Shown here one piece after another: positions 22,552-31,152 of a stretch of DNA of 39,212 bases (position 1 is the stretch's first letter; the number at the start of each line of letters is the position of its first letter). Position numbers and translations under genes: made by a program. The stretch is from Synergistales bacterium (lineage in GTDB: Bacteria > Synergistota > Synergistia > Synergistales > Aminiphilaceae), in NCBI GenBank assembly GCA_021736445.1, contig JAIPGA010000015.1:1-39212 (forward strand). Direction: 5' to 3'. The notes beneath the pieces were generated by a model. The model saw only the letters and a program-made list of their open reading frames with translations, did not search any database and had not been told where the DNA came from.

Positions 22552-24669
22552 CTATTCCACCATCCCTACAGATTTCAGTTGCACACCCTGGGCGATTTCA
22601 TTATAGGATATCACGCTTACGTGAGGTAGGGTTCCCTCGATAATACGCCGGACCACCAGGCGGACCTCGGGGTGGACCAGCAGCACCGGATTCTTTCCGC
22701 TCATGCTCACCTGCTCGGCGAACTTGGAGACGGCCCCCACCAGCTGCTGCATGGCCTGGGGGTCCATATTCAGCTGCCAGCCCTGCACCAGATCCCCCGA
22801 CATGGCTTCCTGCACCCGTTTCTCCCAGTCCGGGGAGAGGGTACCCACCGTCAGCGTTCCGTCGCTCTCCTGCAACCCCAGCGTGATCACCCGGGCCAGC
22901 GACTCCCGCACCCGCTCGGTGAGGAAATCCACGCTCCGGGAAGCCCGGCCGTAGTCCGCCAGCGATTCGAAGATGGTCACCAGGTCCCTGATGGGTACCT
23001 GCTCGCGGATCAGGTTCTGCAGCACCTTCTGGATGTCGCCCAAACCGAGCGCCGAAGTGAGCTCCTCCACCACCGCCGGGTGGGACTCCTTGATCAGATC
23101 CACCAGCTTCTGGACCTCCTGGCGGGTCAGGATATCGGCCCCGTAGAGCTTGACCGTCTCGGAGATGTGGGTCGCCAGCACCGAGGGGGCGTCCACCACC
23201 GTATACCCCGACGACTCGGCCTGCTCGCGCAATTCCGGGGAGATCCACACGGCGGGCAGCCCGAAGGTGGGCTCCGTCGTGGGCACCCCGACCAAAGTCT
23301 CCTCGGAACCCGAGGTGTTCATGGCCAGGTAGTGGTCGGGGAGCAGCTCGCTGCGGCCCACCTCGCCGCCTTTGACCATGATCGTGTACTCCGTGGGCTT
23401 CAGCTGGATGTTATCACGAAGCCGGATCGGCGGCACCACCAGGCCCAGCTCCATGGCCATCTGCCGCCGGATGGTACTGATCCGCTCCAGCATGTCGCCG
23501 CCCTGGCCGGGATCCACCAGCGGGATCAGCGCGTAGCCGATCTCCACCTCCAGCGGATCGACCGTCAGAAGGGGCAGCACATTCTCCGGCTCCGGGGGAG
23601 CCTGGGGCTCTCTGCCCTCGCCCCCCGGCGCCCCTCCCTCCTCGGAGGTTCTGCCGGCGGGACCGCCGGGCTCCCCGGCGGCCTGCTCCTGCAGCTTGCC
23701 CTCCCGGTAGACCCGATAGCCCAGAAAGCCCATCAGCGACCCCAGGGTGGCGAAGGGCACCAGCGGCAACCCCGGCACGATGGCCAGCCCCAGCAACATG
23801 GCCGAACCGATCCACAGCGGTCGGTAGTAACGTGTCAGCGAGTTGATGATGTCCTCTCCGAGATTGTACTCCCCGGCCGCCCTGGTCACAATGATACCGG
23901 TGGCCGTGGAAAAGAGGATGGAAGGGATCTGCGCCACCAGACCGTCGCCGACGGTCAGCAGACTGTAGGTCCCCAGCGCCTCTACAAGGGACATGTCCTG
24001 CTGGAAGACCCCCACGCCGAGACCGCCGAGGATATTGATCGCCGTAATGATCAGACCGGCGATGGCGTCCCCCTTGACGAACTTGGAGGCCCCGTCCATG
24101 GCACCGTAGAAATCGGCCTCCTTACGGATCTCCTCCCGACGTTCCTTGGCCTGGGTCTCGTCGAGCAGACCCGCGTTGAGGTCCGCGTCGATGGCCATCT
24201 GTTTGCCCGGCATGGCATCGAGGGTGAAACGGGCGGCCACCTCGGCGACACGCTCGGCACCCTTGGTGATCACGATGAACTGGATGATCACCAGGATAAG
24301 GAACACCACGCCGCCCACCACATAGTTGCCGCCGACCACGAAGTTCCCGAAGGCAGAGATCACCTCGCCGGCGTAGGCATGGAGCAGAATCATCCGCGTG
24401 GTGGAGACATTCAAGGCAAGCCGGAAGAGCGTTGCCAGCAGCAGAATGGTGGGGAATGCGGCCATCTGGAGGACACGGTAGACATAGAAGGTGGTGAGCA
24501 GCACCACCACACCAAAGGTGATGTTCAATGACAGGAGGATATCGAGCAGCGCCGTGGGGACAGGGACAATCAGCATCCCCACAATGAGGACGATGAGCAG
24601 CGCCATGCCGATATCGGCGTATTGGATCATCGAACCGGGCTTTACGCCCTCCTGGTTGGCTCGGGCCAT
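22552..24669 (-). CDS. flhA: Flagellar type III export gate protein FlhA
   Basis: The 705-residue protein has about eight N-terminal membrane helices (20-330) and a cytoplasmic domain that forms the nonameric ring docking export substrates. The FHIPEP family signature is present as RFTLDAMPGKQMAIDADLNAGL-type sequence around 150-170, and KADFYGAMDG-type residues follow. A Gly/Pro/Glu linker at about 330-365 joins the parts. FlhA is the proton-driven export gate. Length and layout match the family. A 95-base gap separates it from flhB and holds no recognised element. Confidence 0.98.
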   Translation of the reverse strand: MARANQEGVKPGSMIQYADIGMALLIVLIVGMLIVPVPTALLDILLSLNITFGVVVLLTTFYVYRVLQMAAFPTILLLATLFRLALNVSTTRMILLHAYAGEVISAFGNFVVGGNYVVGGVVFLILVIIQFIVITKGAERVAEVAARFTLDAMPGKQMAIDADLNAGLLDETQAKERREEIRKEADFYGAMDGASKFVKGDAIAGLIITAINILGGLGVGVFQQDMSLVEALGTYSLLTVGDGLVAQIPSILFSTATGIIVTRAAGEYNLGEDIINSLTRYYRPLWIGSAMLLGLAIVPGLPLVPFATLGSLMGFLGYRVYREGKLQEQAAGEPGGPAGRTSEEGGAPGGEGREPQAPPEPENVLPLLTVDPLEVEIGYALIPLVDPGQGGDMLERISTIRRQMAMELGLVVPPIRLRDNIQLKPTEYTIMVKGGEVGRSELLPDHYLAMNTSGSEETLVGVPTTEPTFGLPAVWISPELREQAESSGYTVVDAPSVLATHISETVKLYGADILTRQEVQKLVDLIKESHPAVVEELTSALGLGDIQKVLQNLIREQVPIRDLVTIFESLADYGRASRSVDFLTERVRESLARVITLGLQESDGTLTVGTLSPDWEKRVQEAMSGDLVQGWQLNMDPQAMQQLVGAVSKFAEQVSMSGKNPVLLVHPEVRLVVRRIIEGTLPHVSVISYNEIAQGVQLKSVGMVE

Positions 24670-24764
24670 TTCCGCTGCGTCCTTCCCCGCCGGCGTCCCG
24701 CGGCGGAACTCAAGATAGTGTGCTCATCATAGCAGCCGATGACAGTTTTGCGGAACAACGGCCG

Positions 24765-25856
24765 TTACGTACCGCTTCCGGTCTTCACGCGATAGACAAA
24801 GGCGAGCACCTCCGCCACCGCCTTGTAGAGATGCTCGGGGATCTCTTCGCCGATCTCCACCATCTCGTAGAGCGACCAGGCCAGCGGCCGGTCCTCCACC
24901 ACAGGCACACCGTGCTCCTCGGCGATCTCCCTGATCTTGCGGGCCACATGCCCCCGCCCCTTTGCCACCAGCAGCGGCGCATCCATCACCGACCGGTCGT
25001 ACTGCAGCGCCACCGCCAGTGTGGTCGGGTTGGTGACCACCACATCCGCCTGCGGGACCTCCTCCATCATCCGGCTCCGGGCGAGCTCCTGCTGCTTCTG
25101 ACGGATGCGGCGCTTGACCATGGGGTCGCCTTCCATCTGCTTGTATTCGTCCTTGACCTCTTTTTTGGTCATCTTGATCTGCCGTTCGAACTCCCACCGC
25201 TGATAGACATAGTCGAAGATGGCGATCACGAAGAGCAAAAGCGCCATCTTCATGGCCAGCCACCAGATCTTGCCCATCACGGTGCTCACCCCGGCAAAGA
25301 GCGGGAAGTGCACCGTCTGGGCCATGGCGCCCAGCTCCTGCTTCAGGGCCATGAAGAGGACGATCCCCAGCAGCCCAGCCTTGACGATGGACTTGGCCAG
25401 CTCCACAAAGGAACGGATGGAGATCACCTTTTTGAGTCCCGAAATAGGGTTCATGCGGCTCGGTTTCGGGATCAGCGGCTTGGTGGTGATCTGCAGCCCC
25501 ACCTGGTAGATCTGCACAGCCAGGGCGGCGATGAGACAGAGGAAGCCGAAGGGGAGCCAGATGCTCATGAACCGCCGCAGGGCCACCCGTCCGATCCGGG
25601 AGATCCACTCCCCCTGGCCGAGCTGATCGCTCCTGATCTCCCTGGCCTGAAAGACAATGAACTCCCGGAACCCCTCCAGCCACCAGGCCGCCAGCAGAAG
25701 AATCGCCAGCAGCCCCACCAGGATGACCACCGCGGCCCCGAGATCCTGGCTGCGGGCCACCTGGCCCTCCTCACGGGATTTGCGCCGCTTCCGCGGCGTG
25801 GCGGTCTCGGTCTTTTCCTCGGCGAAGAACTGGAGATCAAATGCCCTGTATATCAT
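24765..25856 (-). CDS. flhB: Flagellar export switch protein FlhB, with NPTT in place of NPTH
   Basis: The 363-residue protein has a basic start (KTETATPRKRRKSREEGQVARS, typical of FlhB, split here by residue 20), four membrane helices between about 40 and 215, and the cytoplasmic autocleavage domain. FlhB normally cleaves itself between Asn and Pro of NPTH to switch export from hook to filament proteins. Here the motif is N276-P277-T278-T279 (VVVTNPTTLAVALQYD), read directly from codons ending ACC ACA at 25020-25025. Asn and Pro remain, but the His is replaced. The rest of the domain, such as APLLVAKGRG and VPVVEDRPLAWSLY, is canonical. It lies three bases after fliR. Confidence 0.96.
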   Translation of the reverse strand: MIYRAFDLQFFAEEKTETATPRKRRKSREEGQVARSQDLGAAVVILVGLLAILLLAAWWLEGFREFIVFQAREIRSDQLGQGEWISRIGRVALRRFMSIWLPFGFLCLIAALAVQIYQVGLQITTKPLIPKPSRMNPISGLKKVISIRSFVELAKSIVKAGLLGIVLFMALKQELGAMAQTVHFPLFAGVSTVMGKIWWLAMKMALLLFVIAIFDYVYQRWEFERQIKMTKKEVKDEYKQMEGDPMVKRRIRQKQQELARSRMMEEVPQADVVVTNPTTLAVALQYDRSVMDAPLLVAKGRGHVARKIREIAEEHGVPVVEDRPLAWSLYEMVEIGEEIPEHLYKAVAEVLAFVYRVKTGSGT

Positions 25857-25859
25857 AGC

Positions 25860-26636
25860 CTACCCCGCAATGACCGAGAGGGCAAACCGCACCGTCTCCT
25901 CGATCTCGCTCTGCATCACATCCACCATAGCCGGCAGCAGCACCATCAGCAGGAAGAGCCCCAGGGCGACCTTGATCGGCAGACCCAGAATAAAGATATT
26001 CATCTGCGGCACCGTACGGGCCACGAACCCCAGGCCCACATCGGAGAGAATCAGCGCCCCGTAGAAGGGCAGCACCAGCCGCATGGCCAGCACCATGGCC
26101 TCCTGCAGCCAGCCCGTGATCGACGGGTCGGCGATCACGGCAATAGTGGGTATGCCCAGCGGCACCAGACGGAAGGTTTCCACCAGCGCCCGGAGCAGCA
26201 ACAGATGGCCGTCCCATCTGAAGAAGTACCACATCCCCAGCACATACTTGAGCTGGCTGATGATGGAGACCTGGGACTGAGTCATGGGGTCCATGATGTT
26301 GGCCATCCCGAAGGCCATCCGCACGCCGATCACCCGGCCGGCGATCTGCAGCGCGTAGAGGGGCATGCCGCTCAGAAAACCCAGCGCCGCCCCGACCAGA
26401 AACTCCCGCACCGCCGCCACCAGAATCCCCACAGGGTCGGAGAGCGCCGCCAGATCCGGAACCGGCGCCGCCTGAGGCGTGGCGATCAGCGCCAGCATGA
26501 GAGCGATCCAGAAGCGTACCGGCACCGGAAGCGAGGGAATCATGAATACCGGCGCCACCAGAAGGAGGCCGAGGAAGCGGATACTGGACAGAAAAAGGAC
26601 AACCAGCCAGAGCAGCTCCGGTTCCGAAAGGGTCAT
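25860..26636 (-). CDS. fliR: Flagellar export gate protein FliR
   Basis: The 258-residue integral membrane protein has six hydrophobic segments and family segments such as FLGLLLVAPVF near the start and FGMANIMDPMTQSQVSII in the middle. FliR forms the export pore with FliP and FliQ. The ATG overlaps the fliQ stop codon (ATGA), showing translational coupling. The length is typical. Confidence 0.96.
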   Translation of the reverse strand: MTLSEPELLWLVVLFLSSIRFLGLLLVAPVFMIPSLPVPVRFWIALMLALIATPQAAPVPDLAALSDPVGILVAAVREFLVGAALGFLSGMPLYALQIAGRVIGVRMAFGMANIMDPMTQSQVSIISQLKYVLGMWYFFRWDGHLLLLRALVETFRLVPLGIPTIAVIADPSITGWLQEAMVLAMRLVLPFYGALILSDVGLGFVARTVPQMNIFILGLPIKVALGLFLLMVLLPAMVDVMQSEIEETVRFALSVIAG

Positions 26637-26902
26637 TGCACGAACCTGTGCAGCTGCCCCAGGATCTCCTTTGCCAGCTCGCCGACCCGACTGAAGATAA
26701 AGGAACCGAAGAAGATGGTGCTCAACAGCACCGCCACGATCTTGGGAATGAAGGCCAGGGTCTGCTCCTGGATGGAGGTGGCGGTCTGGATGATCCCCAT
26801 CATCAGGCCGATGCCCATAGCCACCAGCAGAATGGGGAGCGCCGAGACCAGCGCCGTCCAGACCGCCTGACGCAGCATATCGAAGACACTGAGCGGCTCC
26901 AC
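26633..26902 (-). CDS. fliQ: Flagellar export gate protein FliQ
   Basis: The 89-residue protein has two membrane helices (about 15-38 and 50-72) and the family pattern GIIQTATSIQEQTLAFIPKI. It sits in the export gate with FliP and FliR. It uses a GTG start with GAGG five bases upstream, and it overlaps fliR by four bases. Confidence 0.96.
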   Translation of the reverse strand: MEPLSVFDMLRQAVWTALVSALPILLVAMGIGLMMGIIQTATSIQEQTLAFIPKIVAVLLSTIFFGSFIFSRVGELAKEILGQLHRFVQ

Positions 26903-26926
26903 GGCAACCTCACCTCCCGAGTGGGC

Positions 26927-27694
26927 CTAAAAGCTGCTCACGAGGCTGGAAACCACCAGGTTCCAGCCGTCGGACATGACAAAGAGCAGCACCTTGAAGG
27001 GCAGCGAGATCATCATCGGCGGCAGCATGATCATTCCCATGCTCATCAGCACACTGGCCACAATCATGTCCACCACGATAAAGGGGACAAAGATCAGCAC
27101 GCCCATCTGGAAGGCCGTCTTCAGTTCGCTGAGCATGAAGGCGGGCGCCAGTGCTCTGAAGGGCACGTCATCGGGCCCCTGGGGCCTCGGCAGACCGGCC
27201 AGGCTCATCATCAGCGACAGCTCCTTCTCCCTGGTCTGCTCCAGCATGAAGGTCCGCACCGGCTGCACCGCCGTCTGCAGCGCCTCGACGCTGGTGATCT
27301 CCTCGGCCAGGTAGGGCTGCAGGGCGTCGTCGTAGATGGCCTGCCAGACAGGGGTCATGGTAAAGAGCGTCAGAAAGAGCGCCAGCGTCACCAGCACCTG
27401 ATTCGGCGGCGTCTGCTGCAGCGCCAGGGCATGCCGGACAAAACCCAGCACCACCAGTATCCTGACGAAGCTTGTCATCATCAGGACGATCGCCGGAGCC
27501 AGCGTGAGGATCGTGAGCAGCGCCAGGATCTGGAGCGTCACGGCGATATCCTCCGGCGATTCCGCCGCACTGAGCCCCATCTCCAGCGCCGGCAAGGGTA
27601 TCTGCGGCGCCTCCGGCTGGGCCCACACGCCGGAAGCGAGGCACAGCATCAGGGCGAAGGCAGCCAGAAAGGATACTACGACTCTTGTCGGCAT
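26927..27694 (-). CDS. fliP: Flagellar export gate protein FliP
   Basis: The 255-residue protein has an N-terminal signal peptide ending near SGVWAQ, then four membrane helices. Family segments include MTSFVRILVVLGFVRHAL and PFIVVDMIVASVLMSMGM. Five FliP subunits form the core of the export gate. The ATG has GGAGG four bases upstream; a longer in-frame reading into fliO is rejected. The start overlaps the end of fliO by 19 bases, a common arrangement. Confidence 0.97.
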   Translation of the reverse strand: MPTRVVVSFLAAFALMLCLASGVWAQPEAPQIPLPALEMGLSAAESPEDIAVTLQILALLTILTLAPAIVLMMTSFVRILVVLGFVRHALALQQTPPNQVLVTLALFLTLFTMTPVWQAIYDDALQPYLAEEITSVEALQTAVQPVRTFMLEQTREKELSLMMSLAGLPRPQGPDDVPFRALAPAFMLSELKTAFQMGVLIFVPFIVVDMIVASVLMSMGMIMLPPMMISLPFKVLLFVMSDGWNLVVSSLVSSF

Positions 27695-28086
27695 GAGGCC
27701 TCCCACTCTTCCCGGGACCAGCGCCCGATCACCACCGTGCCGGACCGCGACGACAGCAGGGCGATCACCTCGGGACCGCAGGCGACCACCCGCACCGTGT
27801 CCTTCCCGACCGGCACGGCCGCCAGCAGCGAGACACCCCGGGCCGACTGTCCCTTTGTCCGGGGATACCAGCGGCTCGCCATCCACCCAACCACTCCCAG
27901 CGCGGCGATGGCGAACACCATACGGATCATGTACCCCGAGAAATCGGGCTCCGTACCGCCATCACCCATATCGGACCAGGCGCAGACCACCGGCAGCAAC
28001 ATGTAAAAAAGAAGGGCGAACCCTACAGTACAGCATAGGCTTCGCCCCCCGGTGTTTCGGGATGTTGTATTCGGAGAGTAGTTCAT
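27676..28086 (-). CDS. fliO: Flagellar export gate assembly protein FliO
   Basis: The 136-residue protein has a hydrophobic N-terminal segment that may be a signal peptide, a second membrane helix (YMIRMVFAIAALGVVGWMAS), and a small cytoplasmic beta domain with VSLLAAVPVGKDTVRVVACG and the terminal RWSREEW. FliO is a scaffold for FliP assembly. Family conservation is weak, so the assignment also rests on its position immediately before fliP. Confidence 0.85.
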   Translation of the reverse strand: MNYSPNTTSRNTGGRSLCCTVGFALLFYMLLPVVCAWSDMGDGGTEPDFSGYMIRMVFAIAALGVVGWMASRWYPRTKGQSARGVSLLAAVPVGKDTVRVVACGPEVIALLSSRSGTVVIGRWSREEWEASCRQES

Positions 28087-28094
28087 TACGCCTG

Positions 28095-28457
28095 TCAGGA
28101 GAGTGCTTCGTTCAGAGCCTCGAGTACCCGGTCCGGCTGAAAGGGTTTGACGATAAAGTCCTTCGCTCCCGCCTGGATGGCCTCGATCACCATCGCCTGC
28201 TGCCCCATGGCGCTGACCATGACAATCCTCGCATCGGGATTCGCCTTTTTGATCTCCTTGACAGCACTGATCCCGTCCATTTCAGGCATGGTGATATCCA
28301 TGGTGATGACATCGGGGCTGTTCTCCTCGGCCATCGACACGGCAACCTTGCCGTTTTCGGCTTCGCCGACCACCTCAAAACCGTTTTTGACCAGGATATC
28401 TTTAAGCATCATTCGCATAAAGGCTGCGTCATCGACTACGAGTACCTTTGCTCCCAT
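28095..28457 (-). CDS. cheY: Chemotaxis response regulator CheY
   Basis: The 120-residue receiver domain has acidic pair D9-D10, phosphoacceptor D54 in ITMDITMPEMDG, a conserved Ser in VMVSAMG, and Lys104 in DFIVKPF. It closely resembles Bacillus subtilis CheY (for example DDAAFMRMM and GAKDFIVKPFQ). CheY-P binds the switch proteins FliM and FliY to change rotation. A GTG two codons upstream is an alternative start. Placement between fliY and fliO is the Firmicutes-type order. Confidence 0.96.
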   Translation of the reverse strand: MGAKVLVVDDAAFMRMMLKDILVKNGFEVVGEAENGKVAVSMAEENSPDVITMDITMPEMDGISAVKEIKKANPDARIVMVSAMGQQAMVIEAIQAGAKDFIVKPFQPDRVLEALNEALS

Positions 28458-28483
28458 TTCCACCTTTCCCCCCTGCGTCCGGT

Positions 28484-29650
28484 CTAGATCCCCGCTGAAC
28501 GTATCCGTTCGGTCCGGCTGACTATCTCAGTGAGGCGAACACCGAAATTCTCATCTATGACGACGATCTCTCCCCGGGCGATCAGCTTGCCGTTGACGAG
28601 AAGGTCAACGGGTTCGCCAGCCATCTTTTCCAATTCTATCACAGAGCCCGGCGCCATATTGAGCACTTCTCCGATTGTTTTGCGAGTCCTGCCTAATTCA
28701 ACCGTCAACCGCACCGGTATGTCAAGGATCAGATCCAGATTTCCCGGCGCTTCACCCTGTTCTCCCTGATCGAGGGGCACAAACTCCGCAGGCCGCACAT
28801 CCACCTGCTGACCGCCGGCGGGCTGCCGGGCCGCTCCTCCGGCCGGGGCGCCTCCCGAGGGAGGCTGCTGTTGCTGTTTCTTCTGAGCCTGCTGCTGCGG
28901 TTGTTGCTGCTGTTGCTGCTGCTTTTGCTGTTGCGGCTGTTGCTGCTGTTGCGGCGCAGGCTCCTCCTGCTTCGGCGCCACGGCCTCCTGGATCCGACCG
29001 GCCAGGTCGGTGGCCTGGTCGAGGGGCAGCACAAACCACAGCGGCATCTCGCCGACCTCGCTGATGTTGAGTGTCCCACGCACAGCCCAGATCTGGGTGG
29101 ATGGATCAAGGGACTCCAGCGGCAGCCAGTCACCCTCCTGCAGACCCGCCGAGGCCTCGCCCTGGGCCAGGCGCTGTCCCTTGAGCAGTCCGCTGATGTT
29201 GGTGAAGGCCGCCCCCACCACCTGACTGAGCCCCTCCTGGGCAGCACTGAGGTAGAGATCGTTGGCCTCCTCGGGCAGCTCCACACCGTCGCCGCCCATC
29301 ATCAGATCCGCAACGGTGAGCGCCCCCTTTTCGTCCAGCACGAAGGCCGTGGGAGCGTCGTCAAGGCCGTCGCACTTCATGGCATAGCGGAAGAAGCGTC
29401 CCTCCCCCGCCCTGCCGGGAAACTCGTTCTGGGCCACCACAAAGGTCTCGTCGATGGAGGAGGTGATCTCCCGTCCCGCCAGCATACCGATCACATTGCT
29501 GCCGGCGTTGGCCACCAGGGACGCAACCTCGTTGAGGATATCCTCCTGCTCCTTGTCGAGACCGCCTCCCTCCCCTTCGGAGGAAGAGGAATCCGGCGCA
29601 CTGTTCAACAGCGCATCGATCTCTTCCTGGCTCAACAGCTCGTCAGACAA
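28484..29650 (-). CDS. fliY: Flagellar switch protein FliY (FliN C-terminal domain) with altered phosphatase sites
   Basis: The 388-residue protein has an N-terminal CheY-P-binding peptide (LSQEEIDALL), a CheC-like domain (about 35-225), a Gln-rich linker (about 230-262), and a C-terminal FliN/SpoA domain (about 305-388; IPVRLTVELGRT, VLNMAPGSVIELEK). At both expected phosphatase sites the Glu is kept but the Asn is Ser: E41-x2-S44 and E139-x2-S142. FliY builds the C ring, and in Bacillus it also removes phosphate from CheY-P. Here the second function is doubtful. The TTG start has a strong AGGAGGT site seven bases upstream. The gene lies just after fliM. Confidence 0.94.
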   Translation of the reverse strand: MSDELLSQEEIDALLNSAPDSSSSEGEGGGLDKEQEDILNEVASLVANAGSNVIGMLAGREITSSIDETFVVAQNEFPGRAGEGRFFRYAMKCDGLDDAPTAFVLDEKGALTVADLMMGGDGVELPEEANDLYLSAAQEGLSQVVGAAFTNISGLLKGQRLAQGEASAGLQEGDWLPLESLDPSTQIWAVRGTLNISEVGEMPLWFVLPLDQATDLAGRIQEAVAPKQEEPAPQQQQQPQQQKQQQQQQQPQQQAQKKQQQQPPSGGAPAGGAARQPAGGQQVDVRPAEFVPLDQGEQGEAPGNLDLILDIPVRLTVELGRTRKTIGEVLNMAPGSVIELEKMAGEPVDLLVNGKLIARGEIVVIDENFGVRLTEIVSRTERIRSAGI

Positions 29651-29653
29651 CGG

Positions 29654-30661
29654 TCACACCTCCTCGCGTTCCGTACACTCTTCCTGCGTCAGCACCCGGT
29701 CGACACGCACCGCGTTGTTCCCCTTGCGCGTGCCCGGCGTACCGACAAACTTCACCTCTGCGCCCACCCGGACACAGACCTGGTCGTTGGTCGCCGCGTC
29801 GAGCCGCACCACATCGCCCACCTGGAGCTGCAGCACATCCTGCAGGGCCAGCGACGTACTCCCCAGTTCCGCGCTGAGGGGCACGCGGATGCGCCCCACA
29901 TTCTCCTTGAGGCGATCCTTCACGTCTTCGGTGACCTTCCTTGCCGTGGAGGCGAACCAGTGCTGGGAGCTCAGCTTGTCCACCATGGGTTCCATGACGA
30001 TATGGGGGATACAGAGATTCACCAGCCCCTCCGTATCGCCCAGCGTCACCTTCAGCGTCACCAGCAGCACCATGTCCGAACCCGGACAGATCTGCACGAA
30101 GAAGGGATTGCTCTCCATGCTCTCGAAGCGGAAGCGGATGTCCACGACGGTGCTCCAGCTCTCCTCCAGCAACTCGAGAAAACGCATGACCACCCGCTCG
30201 GTAACGGTCTGTTCGATCTCGGTGAGCTCCCTGGGTTTGCGAAGCGGCTCCCCCTTGCCGCCCAGCATCCGGTCGAGGATGGAGAAGACAAGCTGCGGGT
30301 TTACCTCCATGATGGCGTTTCCCGAAAGGGGATACATCTCCAGCACGGCGATGGTGGTGGGATGCACCAGCGAACGGACCACCTCGTCGTAGGTCAGCTG
30401 ATCCACGGAGACCACCTCGGTGGAGACCATGGAGCGCACCATCGTAGAGAGCATGGTGGTCAGCTGCCGCGCAAAGGACTCGTGGATCATCTGGATGGCG
30501 CGCAGCTGATCCTTGCTGAACTTGTCAGGCCGCCTGAAGTCGTAGATCTTGACCTTATCTTCTTCCTCTTCCGTGCCGATATCATCAATGTCGACACTGC
30601 CGCTGCTCACGGCCTGCAATAACGAGTCGATCTCTTCCTGCGAAAGCACCTCAGGCACCAC
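29654..30661 (-). CDS. fliM: Flagellar motor switch protein FliM
   Basis: The 335-residue protein has the N-terminal CheY-P-binding peptide LSQEEIDSLL, a middle CheC-like domain with the conserved GGKGEP turn (LDRMLGGKGEP), and a C-terminal SpoA domain (residues about 255-325). FliM forms the C ring and transmits CheY-P binding to the motor. Two adjacent GTG codons can start it; the first has AGGAGGT eight bases upstream. The stop codon is three bases before the fliY start. Confidence 0.97.
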   Translation of the reverse strand: MVPEVLSQEEIDSLLQAVSSGSVDIDDIGTEEEEDKVKIYDFRRPDKFSKDQLRAIQMIHESFARQLTTMLSTMVRSMVSTEVVSVDQLTYDEVVRSLVHPTTIAVLEMYPLSGNAIMEVNPQLVFSILDRMLGGKGEPLRKPRELTEIEQTVTERVVMRFLELLEESWSTVVDIRFRFESMESNPFFVQICPGSDMVLLVTLKVTLGDTEGLVNLCIPHIVMEPMVDKLSSQHWFASTARKVTEDVKDRLKENVGRIRVPLSAELGSTSLALQDVLQLQVGDVVRLDAATNDQVCVRVGAEVKFVGTPGTRKGNNAVRVDRVLTQEECTEREEV

Positions 30662-30692
30662 GGGAACTCACCTCCTTCCCCACACCACTATT

Positions 30693-31139
30693 CTACTGCA
30701 GGATAAAATTCTCGAAAAGCACCCGCGACACCGGCGGTTTCTGCTTCACCAGCGGGAGCAGCGCGTTGAGCCGGTGCTTGATCTCGTGGCCCAGCTCCAA
30801 CACCCCCTCGCCGCTGCGCATATCGTTCAAACGCTTGTTCTTGACCGTCAGGATCGTTTCGTGCCGCAGGCGGCTCTTCCAGCCCTCGGCGGAGACCAGC
30901 TCCACCGCCTCCGGGGAGGTCACCTCCAGCACAATGGTCAAACGGGCCACATGGGGTTCCTTGTCGGCGAGGTTGACCGTGAACTCCCCCAGCGGCACCG
31001 TCGGTCCGGGAGCCTGCCCGCCCTGGCCGCCCACATCGTTCGGCTGGCCGAAGAACTTCATCCCCATAAAGATACCGCCGCCCACACCCAGTATGAGGGC
31101 AAGAAGCCCGACAACGGCGAAAATCAACAGACGCTTCAT
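30693..31139 (-). CDS. fliL: Flagellar basal body-associated protein FliL
   Basis: The 148-residue protein has one N-terminal membrane helix (LLIFAVVGLLALILGVGGGIF), a Gly/Pro linker, and a periplasmic domain with FTVNLAD, RLTIVLEV and the terminal VLFENFILQ, all typical of FliL. FliL supports the stator units at the motor. The gene follows motB by 13 bases and precedes fliM. Confidence 0.94.
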   Translation of the reverse strand: MKRLLIFAVVGLLALILGVGGGIFMGMKFFGQPNDVGGQGGQAPGPTVPLGEFTVNLADKEPHVARLTIVLEVTSPEAVELVSAEGWKSRLRHETILTVKNKRLNDMRSGEGVLELGHEIKHRLNALLPLVKQKPPVSRVLFENFILQ

Positions 31140-31152
31140 AGAATCCTCCCCC

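Noticed and set aside
22672-24531. A 619-codon plus-strand frame opposite flhA
   Set aside because: It is low-complexity, rich in His, Gln, Gly and Arg, with no domain; FlhA on the minus strand is unambiguous.
24720-28006. Long plus-strand frames opposite flhB, fliR and fliP
   Set aside because: Their composition is typical of antisense shadows (His, Gln, Arg) and they lack recognisable folds.
28865-28965. The Gln tract as a frameshift or sequencing artefact
   Set aside because: The frame is intact on both sides and the downstream FliN domain is complete.
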